A stretch of 64,000 nt of DNA from Ophiodon elongatus (taxonomy: Eukaryota > Chordata > Actinopteri > Perciformes > Hexagrammidae). Within the stretch, counting starts at the first letter, position 1. Each line of letters begins with the position of its first letter. The translations under genes were made by a program, and so were the position numbers. The stretch is taken from the NCBI GenBank assembly GCA_016806645.1, contig JACSYO010001818.1, forward strand, positions 1,003,001 to 1,067,000, read 5' to 3'. Below, in pieces: positions 23,978 to 36,130 of this stretch. The notes beneath the pieces are model-generated. The model worked only from the letters and a program-made list of their open reading frames with translations, searched no databases and had not been told where the DNA came from.

Positions 23978-25767
23978 GTGAGCTTTTATTAGACATATAC
24001 ACCCTCCCACAGCATATTCTCACAGCTTAAACAAAAGACCTCAACCGTGGGGAGAAATGACTGTGAATATGCAGACAGCATTGATATATATTCCTCCAAT
24101 TTCTGATGGCTTTCAAACTATAGATGACAATAAGCGTGGAGTGTGTTTTGTGTTCTCTATAGCACCCCTTTTTGTCGGGTCAGGATAACATTTCTATCAG
24201 TGCTTTGCAAAACTCACCTGAATGCTACAAAAATGATTCACATTCCTCCCTGAAAGATATTATATAACGAGCCACTGCACTTGCACTTTTTTCCTCTGAG
24301 TCACAACACAATCACATGACCACACAAATTAACTTGTTCCCAGCTTTTGACAGTGTGTGGCAGGTATTGTTTTCACCTAGTGTGTATGTGTGTGTGTGTG
24401 TGGGGGGGAGGGGGGGGTCATTGTGTCAAGATGTGGTCCTTGAGACACCTACTGTAACGGGGACTACCACACAAGCGAGATTGAGATTAAAATGAAAAGT
24501 TGTGAGTGGTCCAAGTAAGGGCACAAGAAGTAAGGGGGGTAGAATGTGGGGAGGGGGCCATTGGCCAAAATTGAAAATGCTGCATATTTTCATCAAAATG
24601 AAAGAAAATAAAAAAAAATGTTTGTTTATCTTCAAAGACAATGGTATGAGTCTTTCAAATTTGCAAACAGGTTCAATAATTGATTAGTCCATTGCTCAGG
24701 TGGGCCAGATTTCTCTTTCCTATGACTCTAAGCCAATTTTATTTTTAAATATAAGGATTATGAAAATGTGTATCCACGATATTTGATGCCCAGAAGCAGC
24801 ATACTTTACCAGAAACTCTCATAAGACATTTAAAATCAAGGCTCCGTCAATGCTCATTAAAATTGCATCTAGAGAATGAAGAATAGAAGAGGGAAGACAA
24901 TGACCTAAGGCTGAACTTTTGCCTTGGTGTGACATCATCTGTGAACATCCCCATTTGCCTGAAGATGTTTATATCCCTGAGAGCTTCAAGGAAACACTGC
25001 TGATTTTTTATTTGTACATATGGGAGTGTTTCCCCAAACAGATTCTGCTCTTGTTATTTCATTATTTTCCACTCAGATTCAAATCCCAGCATGCAAAACA
25101 TTTTTAATCTCAAGTAGAGCCAGCACAAATTCAGATGAAGCAGAGCAGCTCTTTTGAAATAAGGTTTTAGTGACGATGATTCAGCAATGTGTCTTTGTTA
25201 TTACTTTGCAAATGTCACTTCTGTGACGAGGCCCAATATATTGTAGTTAAAAGGGTTATTTCTATCCCCTTGAGCAAAATTTGTTTTGCAGAAGAATCAA
25301 TTGAATTCAATGAACAGAGGTCGGCGATGGTGTTCTTATTATTAATATGTTGGCCGTTTTATTGAATAGGGGTGACAGGGACGGACAATGTTTTTATGGT
25401 TCACCAATTTTTTGTTGTTAGAAATATTGATGTTACTAAATATTGAAAGAGTGGCCTCACATGCAAGCAATTAATGGTGTCAATAACACCAAAATGCTTG
25501 TATTAAGATGTTTATGTCGACATGTTGATTAAATGTCTTCCTCCACGACCCCAAACAGAATATTATACATTTCTTGTTTGGGGTCCTTGACCGTCTTTAA
25601 CAGCTCAAAAAAACATTACAATATTTAATAACCTTGATACACCACTTCAGAGACCACCTGCAAAACATTTAATATGTTTTCTGTCAGACTGGATTTAACA
25701 GGAAAACAACTTTTAGGAACATAAATGCTGCATGCAAGTCTATTTGGATTTCTTTTAAAACAGTATT
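23978..25767. other. Single-copy tract with one GT/G run
   Basis: Apart from the GT/G tract at 24381-24417 and an A run near 24611-24618, nothing is recognised. Confidence 0.5.
24381..24417. repeat. (TG)n followed by G-rich run
   Basis: About ten TG units, then gggggggag and ggggggg. The two G7 runs might contribute to G-quadruplex-like structure, but only two such runs are present. Confidence 0.9.
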
Positions 25768-26080
25768 TTTAAAAAAGGATATTGTATAGCATTTTGATAT
25801 TGGCGGAAATGGAATAATATGTATATAATATTAAGTATAAATCAACTCTTGGAAATAAGAAATGTTGTGTTTTTGTCTCCTTAGAATGAGTCATTTATAT
25901 CTACATTCTCAGGATGTTCATGGAGTCTGCTGTGTTGCACCACCATTTTTCTACTGTAGCCCGGAAAGGACAAACCAAACACTGGCTCTATAGGGACATT
26001 CACGTTGTTGCTTTGGCCACCATTGTTCTCTGACCTCACCCCTAAAACGTCGCCACATCCTATAAAAATAGCCCTTTAAG
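25768..26080 (-). mobile_element. Fish MITE with GTGTAGGATTTGGCGG end, copy 2 (inverted)
   Basis: On the minus strand it begins near 26080 (aaagggctatttttatagga), reaches gtggcgacgttttaggggtg and the conserved core at 25940-25992, and ends near aaaaaaggatattgtatagc (25770). It aligns along its length with copy 1 at 23642-23977 and with the recalled consensus, and looks full length (about 313 bp). Confidence 0.8.
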
Positions 26081-26939
26081 AGGTCTAACAAGGACTTATC
26101 TAACCCCCAACATAAGGGATGTCACTACTGTATACAGGATAATATACTGTATTTCTTTTGTATGAATGCATGTTTTGGCAAACAAAAGGAATATACTGAA
26201 CAATATACTGTACATGTATTCGAGCATAGCCCATATAACATACAAAACAACAAAAAGGATTATTGATTATTATGAAATTGCTACTATTACTACTACTGCA
26301 CAGTACAGTGTGACTATTTGTAGGGACACGCTTCCTGGGTCCACTGTATGTAGGACAGATGTTGAGTTGTTGGCTTTCCGGAGGCATCCTGCACTGTATC
26401 GGCTCTGTCCTTGCACACTGAGACAAGGAGGGGGAGGTCACATACGAGTCCCAGGTGGGACCATCAGTGGCAGGATGCATTTGTGCAATAGAGTGATGAA
26501 GCGCGAGGGAAGGAGAAGTCTGGAGGAAACGTAGAGGGACAAGAGAGGATGTAGGGGAGAGGGAGATAGGGAGGGGGGCTGCCGGGGTGACCTCTCCTGT
26601 CCCTTTAAAGCTGTAGTTTACTTTTTGATTCCCCACAGAACAGCTAAGGGGGATATACACACTGTGCTTCCCTTGGGGAGGTAAAGGTGACAGTGGAAAT
26701 GATACATTTCGTGCTCGATGGGTTAAACGTGAGATTGCTGCTCAGACAGTCACACTCAATTCTCGGAACCGACTTTCCAGCATCGAGTTAGAAATTACTT
26801 GTGATTATTTGAAACTAGAAATGCCACAATAAAACAATCAACAATCCTCAACATGAGCCGGGGGTGGCAAATAGAGAGGTACAGTGGGCTTGCTTTGCAT
26901 TTATAGCGAGGCATGCTCGGTAATTGTTTTTCGATCTGC
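26081..26939. other. Single-copy tract holding the longest open frame in the window
   Basis: A 186-codon minus-strand frame (26100-26660) has no domain, signal or splice context and overlaps a 122-codon plus-strand frame. It is judged non-coding. Confidence 0.5.
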
Positions 26940-27130
26940 TCTCTGTGTCTGTTATTATTCTTGTTTAGTAGCACCCTAACGCTGAGGCGCAGGCTAATGA
27001 AAATCTCCCCAAGCTTGCCTGTAGCTAAAGATGCCCGGCCAAGTCTTCCCTAATTGGGGAGGGCCTGTATATATTCAGCCACTTTATTAATGTAAGAGAT
27101 TATCATCCACTTGCTGAGAAAAAGCACTGC
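26940..27130. promoter_or_regulatory. Candidate conserved non-coding element
   Basis: A single-copy block with closely spaced homeodomain-type cores: ggctaatgaaaat (about 26992), ccctaattgggg (27048) and ttattaatgtaagagatta (27085). It also has an AT-rich TBP-like tgtatatattcag (27067). No comparable motif density occurs in the neighbouring kilobases. Conservation cannot be tested here. Confidence 0.25.
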
Positions 27131-27797
27131 TTTGGATTTGTGTCATGTACGAAGTGCCCCCTATGCAATAAGAATTCACAAGAGCTCAGGATCTGCACAA
27201 TTTAAACACCGTCATCCCTAAAATGAGCCAGAAATTATGTTTTGTTCGCGCTGTCCCGTTCTCTTTTGACCTGCCAAGGGATGCGGCAAACAATCTCTGC
27301 AGACAACTGCGGGGGTTTCGGTGAGTTGAGCAACATCAAGGTGTTACAATGAGATATCAGAATAAGAAACTCAGCCAGGTTGACATGCTGTAGTTGGGGG
27401 AGAAATAAGAGAAATCTCCGGGAGCAGATCAGATCGGTCTCAAGCTGCATCACCCCAAGAATCAGCTTAAAGAAAGAGAATGTCAGAACTGGCAACTTAA
27501 CATCAAAGTGGAATCTCCCCTTCAGATGTTTTTCTCCTTTTTACCTGAAAGGCCACATGCTGTTCCCCCCTCCTGTTGCACCGAAAGTTGGCTGGAGCTC
27601 GCTCAACTATTGCACAAAGAGACAGAATGCACACAGTGAAATTAAACCTGATCACTCTCCATGAGATTAGATATTGATTTGTCTTCCAAATGACTATGAA
27701 GCGATTTCTCTCTGGATGATAAGGTATTTATACTTCATACCGCTATTTCCTTTCCCCCCGTGCCCACCACGAATTGAAGAATCTGAAATGATTGCAG

Positions 27798-27880
27798 AGC
27801 TTATGGCGTGGAAATGTGCACTAATAATGAACAGTACAATATGTATTTTTTATCTTAGACTTCTTCATGCGCCATAAGCT
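27798..27880. repeat. 11 bp inverted repeat with 61-base spacer
   Basis: agcttatggcg (27798-27808) and cgccataagct (27870-27880) are exact reverse complements. Confidence 0.75.
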
Positions 27881-27885
27881 TTTAG

Positions 27886-27915
27886 TCACTGTATGTAGTT
27901 TCACTGTATGTAGTT
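27886..27915. repeat. 15 bp tandem duplication
   Basis: tcactgtatgtagtt occurs twice head to tail without mismatch. Confidence 0.95.
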
Positions 27916-29044
27916 TCATTCAATTGAATCCCTACTCGTTTTCTTCCATTTTAAAACTGTTTTTTTTTCTTCTTTTGGTTGTGCAGTTACTTTCTCTTTT
28001 GACAAACTCTGATGGAGGACTTTAAGCACAGAGCCGTGACCCTGGAGCTCTCTGCTGTTTAAATCTCATTTCTCCTGCCTGGTAGAGAAGGGCTTACTCT
28101 GGAGAAAGTAGTAATATCCACAGAATATGGTGAGTCACGTGGCCTGAGAGCTTCATGGACAGTCCTGACATGAAGATGCAGAGGCACAGGCACTTAGGCT
28201 GACGATCCAACCTCCCCCCACCCCCCAAGAGTTTGCGGATGAGTCACGGACGGGAGATGTTAAGGATGTAAAGGGAGTGCAAGAGAAAACTTCACTGAGG
28301 TGATTCATTGACTGACTGATATTAACAACACAATATATTTGTTTTCATGCATTATTTGAGCTACAATATGCAAAGAAGCAGCCTGATACCCTTCAGCTGT
28401 TTGCGTATCATGAGTCATGAAACATTTTGGCAGGTAATTCTAAGAGACCCAAGGTCCATACATTTTTCATATGAATCATTTTTCCTGCAGCAGCGTGGCG
28501 GCTAAACAAAACAAATTACTCTCCATCAAAAAAGGAACTTTTTATGCACCTCACTTTGTGATATCAAAGCAGGCTCCAGTTTGTTTTTGTGTCCCTGCTA
28601 AACAAAAGAGGAAAAATAATGAACGCAGATCCACTTTTGTAAATTCATGGGAAAGGTTTTATTGGCCAGCGGCGTGAAGGTTCAGACTAGTCCCATAGCA
28701 CTGACCAGAAAAAACAGCCTTCTTTCCATTTTAGAATGGATCAGTCAACTGTATTTCAATGTGTGAACGGGTGGCCTGTACTCTTGTATTTGCATGATAC
28801 CATTCACCCGGAGGCAATGTCTTCAAATTTGGACAGATCTGTGCATTCATTATTCTTTTCCCCAAATCGAACACTTATACTGTCTCTGCAGTCTAATGTC
28901 ATTTTACACTTTTTCTCTACATTTAAGTTGTACTAAAATGTATTTCTTTTATAACACATGACATAATTCTTTGTCAACACACACGTATCTGTACGTTTGG
29001 CTTACAGTTCTCTCTTGTATATGCAAAGTTTTTTGAGTAAAGAT

Positions 29045-29559
29045 CAGGTCAGGCAACCTTAGGCATGTGTGCCACAATTGGCAAACAATACTTAACTGAT
29101 TAGCACACCAGCAATAGATGTGTAAGAGAGTTTTTTTAAAAGCCAAGGGCAGTTGTACGGTCAGCTATTTATCTTCTTTTTTTTTACAGCTGCAAAAGAC
29201 CCAGCCTATACTCTGCCTCTGATTGGCTAGTACTTGTTTCCTTTCTCAGAAAATGTGTGAAGTTCATTGCTGCTGATCAAGATTGATAGAAAGGTCGGTA
29301 GGGTTAATGATTTCAGCTCAGATGTGGATGTTTTATATCAGAGTGCTCTCATAATATAATTACAATGTACTGATTATGGGATAACACATTTTAAAAACAA
29401 AACTGTTATGCATGTTGATTATGTGGATGGAATAAAATTACAGATCTGTTGGAGATTTATATTTAAATGTGGTGACATAGATATAGTTAATGTCGACCTT
29501 AATGTTGACATGGCGCACTGCAATTTTAAATTGGAACTCAAAAAGTTTGCCGACCCCTG
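29045..29559. mobile_element. hAT-like non-autonomous transposon remnant
   Basis: The left end reads caggtcaggcaaccttaggc followed by atgtgtgccacaattggca. The right end reads agtttgccgacccctg, whose complement is caggggtcggcaaact. CAGGGGTCGGCAAC termini with a following GTGTGCCAC...GGC block are typical of hAT elements in vertebrates. The interior (about 515 bp) encodes no transposase. The expected 8 bp target duplication is not visible, which suggests decay. Confidence 0.65.
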
Positions 29560-32346
29560 CCATCAATTTTATCGTCAATAAAAAATTTAAATACAAAATG
29601 AACAATTAAAGTATAAAATATACATCTGATGGTTCAAAAATGTAATTTTTTATTCCTTTCTGAGATATATGATTTTACTAAACACAATCCACCCAGCAAT
29701 TAGGTTTGCCACAACAACATAGTTGCGAAAACTATTTAGTACTACATAAACATAATTTCTACAAGTAGCGTTGTTGTTCAATAGAACTGTCATAAAAATG
29801 TCCGCTATATGAAAAGTGAATAAACCTTTTGAGATACTGTAGTACTCTTAACTCTCTGTCTCTGTCAGAATATGAACGTATCACGAAGGAAAAAAAAGAA
29901 CAAGCTGTTCCATAGGGTGACTGAGGCGGGTTAAACCTCAAATCCTTGTCATGGTACATTCCATCTGTTCCTTTATTTCACTGAAGGGAAAGTGGCAACA
30001 GAGGAATTGTCCTTCACACAAGCCTGATCTAATTTCACAGTGACTGTCGGACTGACACCGCGTGCAGAGTATTCTCAAGACAGTCAGAAGTGCAGATCTT
30101 TTTTTCAATTCAGAGAAAGCTAACTATAGATATTGTGAGTGTGAGAGAATTGTGACATCCTGTCTGTTCAATCCACCCTCAGTATAAAAGGTGAATTATG
30201 GAGGACTTGTTTCATTGAGTTGAGTTTAGCTGCTTCAGTGGAGAGACGGGGTTCGGTGACTGCCTCTCAATTAACACAGGGAACATTTCAAGATTTTTAA
30301 TTTATTGCAGCTGGTTAGAAAAAAAGAAAAAGTGTGTCAAAAAAGTACAAATGACACATGTCAACACCTCTGGAGGTTTAGCCTTTGTTTCTCTTTACTG
30401 TCTCCAATTAAGTCAGGGAATCCCCCCCCCCCATCACACACACACTGACACTTTCAGCACAACCTTGATGAATATCCTCAGGCTATTTTTGTAATTTCCT
30501 TTGCTTATTCATTTATGTAAAATAAGATGCAGAGATACTAATGTGTGGGTTTGAATGGCAGTTTATAAAGAGGAGTCTTTCCACAAAAAGTGAACAGATT
30601 ATTAGGTTGACGGAGGGGTGGGTGGGGGGGCAGGAGAGGCGTTCCACATATCTGTGCTATCGGAAAACAAAGGAGGATAAAACAGCCAAAATACGGTTAT
30701 TATTTGATGAACTACCTTTTTGAATGCCCTTTCAGAAATAAATTAAAGGAGAGCCAAGTCTGCGTTTTGCAAAGAAAATCTGATGTAAATCATGTAATTT
30801 GTTTTACTTTGGCACTTGGTCCTGCCTCACTTAAATCAAGTTTTCCATGCAAAAGAAATAGCACAACATTCAGTATGAATCTCAAGTCCTAATATTGCAA
30901 AAAAAGTAAGTGAATATATATGTGGCTGCATTTGTTTCTCTGCAACCACATTGAGCCTCAGCATACAAATGGAAAAATGCTCCTGTGGTTCGGTGAGGTC
31001 AGTTATTAAATGAGAGGGCAAGGTCATTGAGGAGGAACGCAAAAGGGCGGTCGGGTGGGAACATCCATAGCAAGCAGAGCCCTTCCCAAGGCTGACCTTT
31101 GACCCGTGCTGGGAGAGGCTTACTGTAGAAACACAGCTTATCTCAATTTCGCTGTATATACCCTTATAGATACCTGGCATTTTCCAGAGAGAAAAGGTAT
31201 AGAATTTCTCATCAGTTCCAAACAACAAACCCTAGCCTCAGATAAGGAATCCTGAACTGTATTGGATAGCAGTGGTGAACAAATATAGACTAGGTGCTCC
31301 TTCGTAGAGGTACATTATTCTCTTTGGGGTGCTATCTTATTCCATGGACAGGCATGGGCAGACCATGGATTTGCAGTGTGATTAGGCTGCTTCAGAGGAC
31401 ATCCCAGTCGCACAGTAATCTGAAGAGGGATTCCCAGGGAATGTCATCCGAGCAGAATGTGGATTTGAACCAAGGAGCCAAGAGATACATCTGTGACTTC
31501 TATCTGTATCCGATAACCCTGTTGAATAAATATGGGCCGGTTGTTGAGAGTGGAAAGTGTTCTTTCCACTGAGGGGGTTTTGTTGTGTACATTCCATACT
31601 AAAACCCTGTTAACCTTAAGTAATAACAGCAACCTGCTGGGAAGTTTACATCCTACAGTTAGAAATGTATACATGGCTGTATTTTAAAAGCTCATTATTG
31701 CTTATTTTAGACTGAAATGTGAATACATAGGCCAAATGAATAATAAATAAACAAAGCCGAAGCATGTTTCCCCAAGAACTTTGGGCCTCATGCAAGAACC
31801 ACTTGTACAAACAGAGTCGTCCTTCAGTGGCATGAAAGAGTGATTTATGAGAAATGGACGCATTCATCCATTTTCTCGTATTTTCAATTTTCTCATTTAC
31901 GAGTGGTCCAGAACTGTTGTAGGAGTCATGTGTTATTAGTCCGCTGTTATCCATGCCTACATTTCTTTCACGAATGGATTGTATATTTCATTACTTTGAG
32001 GCAATTCTAAGATTGAAAACCCTTTTTTAAATTACACTTCTAAATTACTTTTGCATTATCCTGTGATTGAAATCTAAAATGTAATGCTTATGTAACTCTG
32101 AAGTTCTTCATGTAGACTAACAATATCACCATCATTATCAAGAACATGTGTAGCACCTTTCTGAACATCTTTTTAAACAGTAAGGTAACTTACATACTTG
32201 GAGGACTACATTGTGTTATATTCTGAACAGTTTCAATGTATCCTCATACAACAGTGAATATGATATATTTATGCATGTGCCTACTAATGTCCTGAAACAC
32301 AAGCGATCGGTGCTAATGCATAAGCCCCTGCAGTGCAGAACCTGTT
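29560..32346. other. Mostly single-copy tract
   Basis: A C12 run lies at about 30421-30432. A G-rich stretch (ggaggggtgggtgggggggc, 30611) lies inside an open frame of 60 codons. A possible repeat lies at 31781-31965. Nothing else is recognised. Confidence 0.45.
31781..31965. repeat. Possible dispersed fish repeat
   Basis: The blocks gcctcatgcaagaaccactt, gtgatttatgagaaatgga and gagtggtccagaactgttgt feel familiar from fish interspersed repeats. No other copy lies in this window, so this rests on weak recall. Confidence 0.3.
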
Positions 32347-32410
32347 GTTGAGGCAACACAATTAATTTGTTACGTTTAGGAAAAGATTGTGGTTCAAGTT
32401 GGACTGGTTG
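32347..32410 (+). repeat. Dispersed repeat fragment (TTTAGGAAAAGAT family)
   Basis: The sequence gaggcaacacaattaatttg, then cgtttaggaaaagattgtgg and ttcaagttgga, matches the inverse of 39321-39385. I recall a fish repeat reading TTTAGGCAACAAAAC...GGTTAGGTTTAGGAAAAGATCATGGTTTGG. Confidence 0.55.
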
Positions 32411-35400
32411 TTCTGCAGCGCAAGCATGGTGACAAAGTCCTGTACTATTTAATATGAATTTTGGTCACTCAGAGTCTAAATCGAGATTATGACCTGGGGG
32501 ACGATACAGCAGACATCCAGGGACATTTCTACAGGATATAGTGTGGTAGAAGAACCATAAAAAGCATTGTTTGGCCGTACTACGAGCCAAAACTCTTCAA
32601 TGTTTTGACTGTTATGATTTACTCCGTATCACACATAGGACTTTCATGAAATAAAAAACATTTATGGTTAAGCCTTCATCACTCTATCATGTTTCATTTT
32701 GAGACTGCTGCCAGAGCCCCACTGGGAGCCAAACCTCCCTCCTGGGAGAGGTGCACCTGCATCTTAACCTGTTCCTCTTCATCAATCTTGGATGACAAAG
32801 AATCACAACAAAAACACCATTCTGTGCGTGCTTCTGGCAGTCACTCACATACTGTATGGATGGATTTTGTACTCAGGACAGGCAGAAGTTAGGAGCTGAG
32901 TCTTAGTTCATACTTTGATTTAGAATTTTATTTTATTTTGGTGTAAACCATTTGTACACACACCCTGTTTTTTGTGCTTCCTTGCTCTTTAAGGATAACT
33001 GACCCAGAAACAACTCAAACAACCTGCTCTTCTTTTATTAAGAAGCGGTTGTCACAAAATGGCCCAGTGCCACATTCTGGTCCAGACCAGCGTGCGTTTT
33101 CTCTAGCGTTGTCACAGAGAGGCGGCAGCAACCGAGAGTAATAGAATTGAAATGTCCGCTGAGGTGTGGGAAAGCAGGATCAAGGGACCGGACCATGGAT
33201 TGGTTTTAGGCCATCAATGGCTGGAAGTGCAGATGGATGTCTGCAAGGGCCATGGATGAAGTGAAGGTGAATAGCTAGTGGACCAGTCAACCATTACTTT
33301 CCAGGGCCCTCCATGACCACCTGCTTGATGATCTCCATGTTTGAAATTCCCAGCTGCAGCCACCACCTGCCTACTAAGAGAAGCTGCACACAATGCATAA
33401 TAAACTACATAGGAGATGCCGTGCATTTTACCCAGTCATGTCTCTTAAAAATGAGGTTCCCATAATGAAACTAGATTGTGAATTATGTTTGGAGAGAAAA
33501 GTATTTTGTCGTGTATTACGTTTGCTTTTAAGTTTAACTTTCTAATGAGTCTACGGAAGCCCACATAGGGACCAAGTCAGGGTGGTGGATTAGAGACAGC
33601 TGTTTGTGTCCCGTGTGAACCAAGTATTTTTGTAGCCCTAAAAACACGTTGTTTTGTAGCTTTTTTGTTTTGTGTCAATTTACAACATTAACATCCTGTT
33701 TTAAACTGTTTCTAACCACAAGTGTAATTTGGGGAGAAAATATGTATCTCGTGAGGGTGGAGTTTATTTGCCTGGGAACACTATTTTGTGGGATACAGGG
33801 TTGACTTTAACCTGCATCATCTTCTTTCTTCAAATAAGAATTAAACTGAAGTTTGTAAGCAAAAATTTGAAAAAAGATAAAAGATAAAAGATTTTTCTCT
33901 TGAAATAATTAATGTAAAATTGCAGGAATATACTGCAGGGAATGTTAAATGTGTGCCTAGCAAAGCGTTCTGTGAACAATTATCCCTTTCAGATTAAATA
34001 ACAAAGTGGGGCCATGCTCTTACCCTGCTGCCCCATTTGCCAACTCAATGTCTTTTTTAAGTACACCTCCAGAAATTTAAATTGAATTTAACTTCCTTTT
34101 CAGCTGCAACACATGTCACCAGTTGTGGTGCATAATCCATTAAACTGAGTTATATAAAGTACTTTAATTTACCTTTTTGCTGGCACTCTCTGTCAAGACG
34201 TCTCAAATTCTTCGCATGGTGGTAATGATACCCTGCATTTCTTTTTCTTCCTTACAATCATGCAAAATAATTAGTACATAACAGTGTCTGTTGATATACA
34301 GTATATGTTTTAGCATCGGTTTGGGAGTTTATGGATCACCTTTGTTTAGCAGGTACTCATTTCTGAAATACATTTTTTTAAAGTTGTTTTTATCTAACAT
34401 ATGGTTTTGATGTTGAAGCTCAAAAAATATGTTTGCTATGCAACCACAGCTGTGCAGAAATGCCTCAATCTCAGATGAGAAACTTTATTGCCAAACAATC
34501 CAATGGATTAAGGAATCTAAAATGTGCCCATAGCTTCATTTAATCATTCATTCACAACATCTGAGTGAGAAAATTAATATTTAGGCTTCCCAGTTTCAGC
34601 GGTCCAGTGCATTCTGCAGTTCATCAACAAATAGCCCCTGCAACTAAACTGTGAAATGCTAAAAAAAATCCTGCATGAATTTTGTTGCAAAATAAAGTGG
34701 GAGCAGGCAACGCAACAATGGATGCAGACATACAGTAAACAGACGTTGCATCTGTTTCTGGCAGTGGATGCTCTGCTCGCGGTCTGTTCTGCTGTGATAA
34801 AGGCGATAAAGATACAGACCAGCTTCACAAAGACTCACAGTTCTGGCTTGAGCTCAAAGATTAACACACACAGTCGCAGCAGTCTTTACAATGCAGCCCA
34901 CAATCCTCATTCACACGTCTAAACATCATCTGACGGTCCTCTCAGCATTGCGTTGGTGTGAAGAGACGCTCAAACTGAATCTCAGGTGTCGTTACATTTT
35001 ATTTATTTGCATCACAGTGCGAGTTGAGCTTTGTCATCGCAAATGTGCACCTCATCTGAAAGCTCATCATGCGTGAGGAGTTCTACTTTTGGTTTAAACC
35101 TCTTTTGAGTTCTGGAGGCTTTCATGAGAAGGGGGATTTAAAATGTTAATGGTGTTTGAATTTGGTTTTGAAGGCGAAATAAAAAGAGGTGGACAAAAAG
35201 AAACCAGAGGTCCTTTGTTCTCCAGGGATGCTTTGACAGGTTTATGTTTATTTGATGAACTGAAATAGAAAAAAAAGGGGCTCTGAAGCGGAACTGGACA
35301 TACGGAATGGGTTATGATCTCCATCACCATATGATAAAACGTGGTGGAGATAAGGCTTACAGTAAAATACAACATCCAGGGTAATTCACTGATAACAGAA

Positions 35401-36089
35401 ACTGTGTGCTGTTTGTAATTTTCATAGTAGGATGGCTGAAGTACACATGCTATATGACTGAAACCTGGAATCATAACATATTGCTTTCAGTCCAAATAAA
35501 TAATGCCAGAGAGGATGGAGGTGTTTAGAGGACTCGCAATGTGTCTATATTATGCATCTGTTTTTGTACTTCTATCTATCTATTTGTTGTCCTTTTATCT
35601 CCATACATAATGTATTACAGAATTAATACATTTGGTATAATACATTAGAGTTTTAATATCATAGAGTATATGCCTATGATGAAATTCTTGTTGATTGTAT
35701 TTTATTTTTGATTAGGTATATGCTTAGCTTCATATTTTTAGAATTTCAATTGCAGCTAACCGAATGAATGTTTTTCAGGCTTTTTTAAGGGCATTGTATT
35801 TCAAAATAATAATCAAACAATTTAACTATATTGTATCTGAATAAAACTTGATTGTATCTCTGTGTTGTCCCACAGGGATATTAAAAAGGTGTGCCCTCTA
35901 TTTATCCCTTACGGCAGATGTTTCTTTGAGCCCTTCCCAATTCCAAACCATGTTTTACTATGCAATGACAGAGAAAGAGGCACACTGCCGAGGATGCTAA
36001 GGAACAACAACAACAACACAAACAACAACCAAAACATTTAATTAAGTGCACCCATTTTTCACCCAGATGGCCCAGATTCATGACAGCAC
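32411..36089. other. Single-copy tract, nothing recognised
   Basis: A small ataaaag tandem lies at about 33876-33892, and an (AAC)n-like stretch at 36006-36030 (aacaacaacaacaac...). Short overlapping frames on both strands at 34574-35076 give no protein signal. Confidence 0.5.
36006..36030. repeat. (AAC)n microsatellite, imperfect
   Basis: AAC units with one interruption (aacacaaac). Confidence 0.9.
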
Positions 36090-36130
36090 AGTCCCTGCTG
36101 GAGTGTCCTTGAGCAGGATACTAAATCCCT
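36090..36130 (+). repeat. Fragment of the tRNA-like repeat family seen at 50158
   Basis: gctggagtgtccttgagcag, then gatactaaatcc, parallels gtcggagtgtacctgacgaa at 50236. It also matches the recalled GAAGTGTCCTTGGGCAAGACACTGAACCCC block of fish repeats. Confidence 0.5.

Larger units (their letters stand above)
27131..29044. other. Single-copy tract with minor repeats
   Basis: Contains a small inverted repeat (27798-27880), a 15 bp tandem duplication (27886-27915) and a C-rich run (28210-28227). No gene is supported. Confidence 0.5.

Noticed and set aside
24401..24417. Possible G-quadruplex
   Set aside because: Only two G7 runs are present; four G-tracts with short loops are not clearly available.
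26100..26660. 186-codon minus-strand open frame, the longest in the window
   Set aside because: No domain, signal or splice context; it overlaps a 122-codon frame on the other strand; composition is tyrosine/serine/isoleucine-rich as expected from translated AT-rich DNA.
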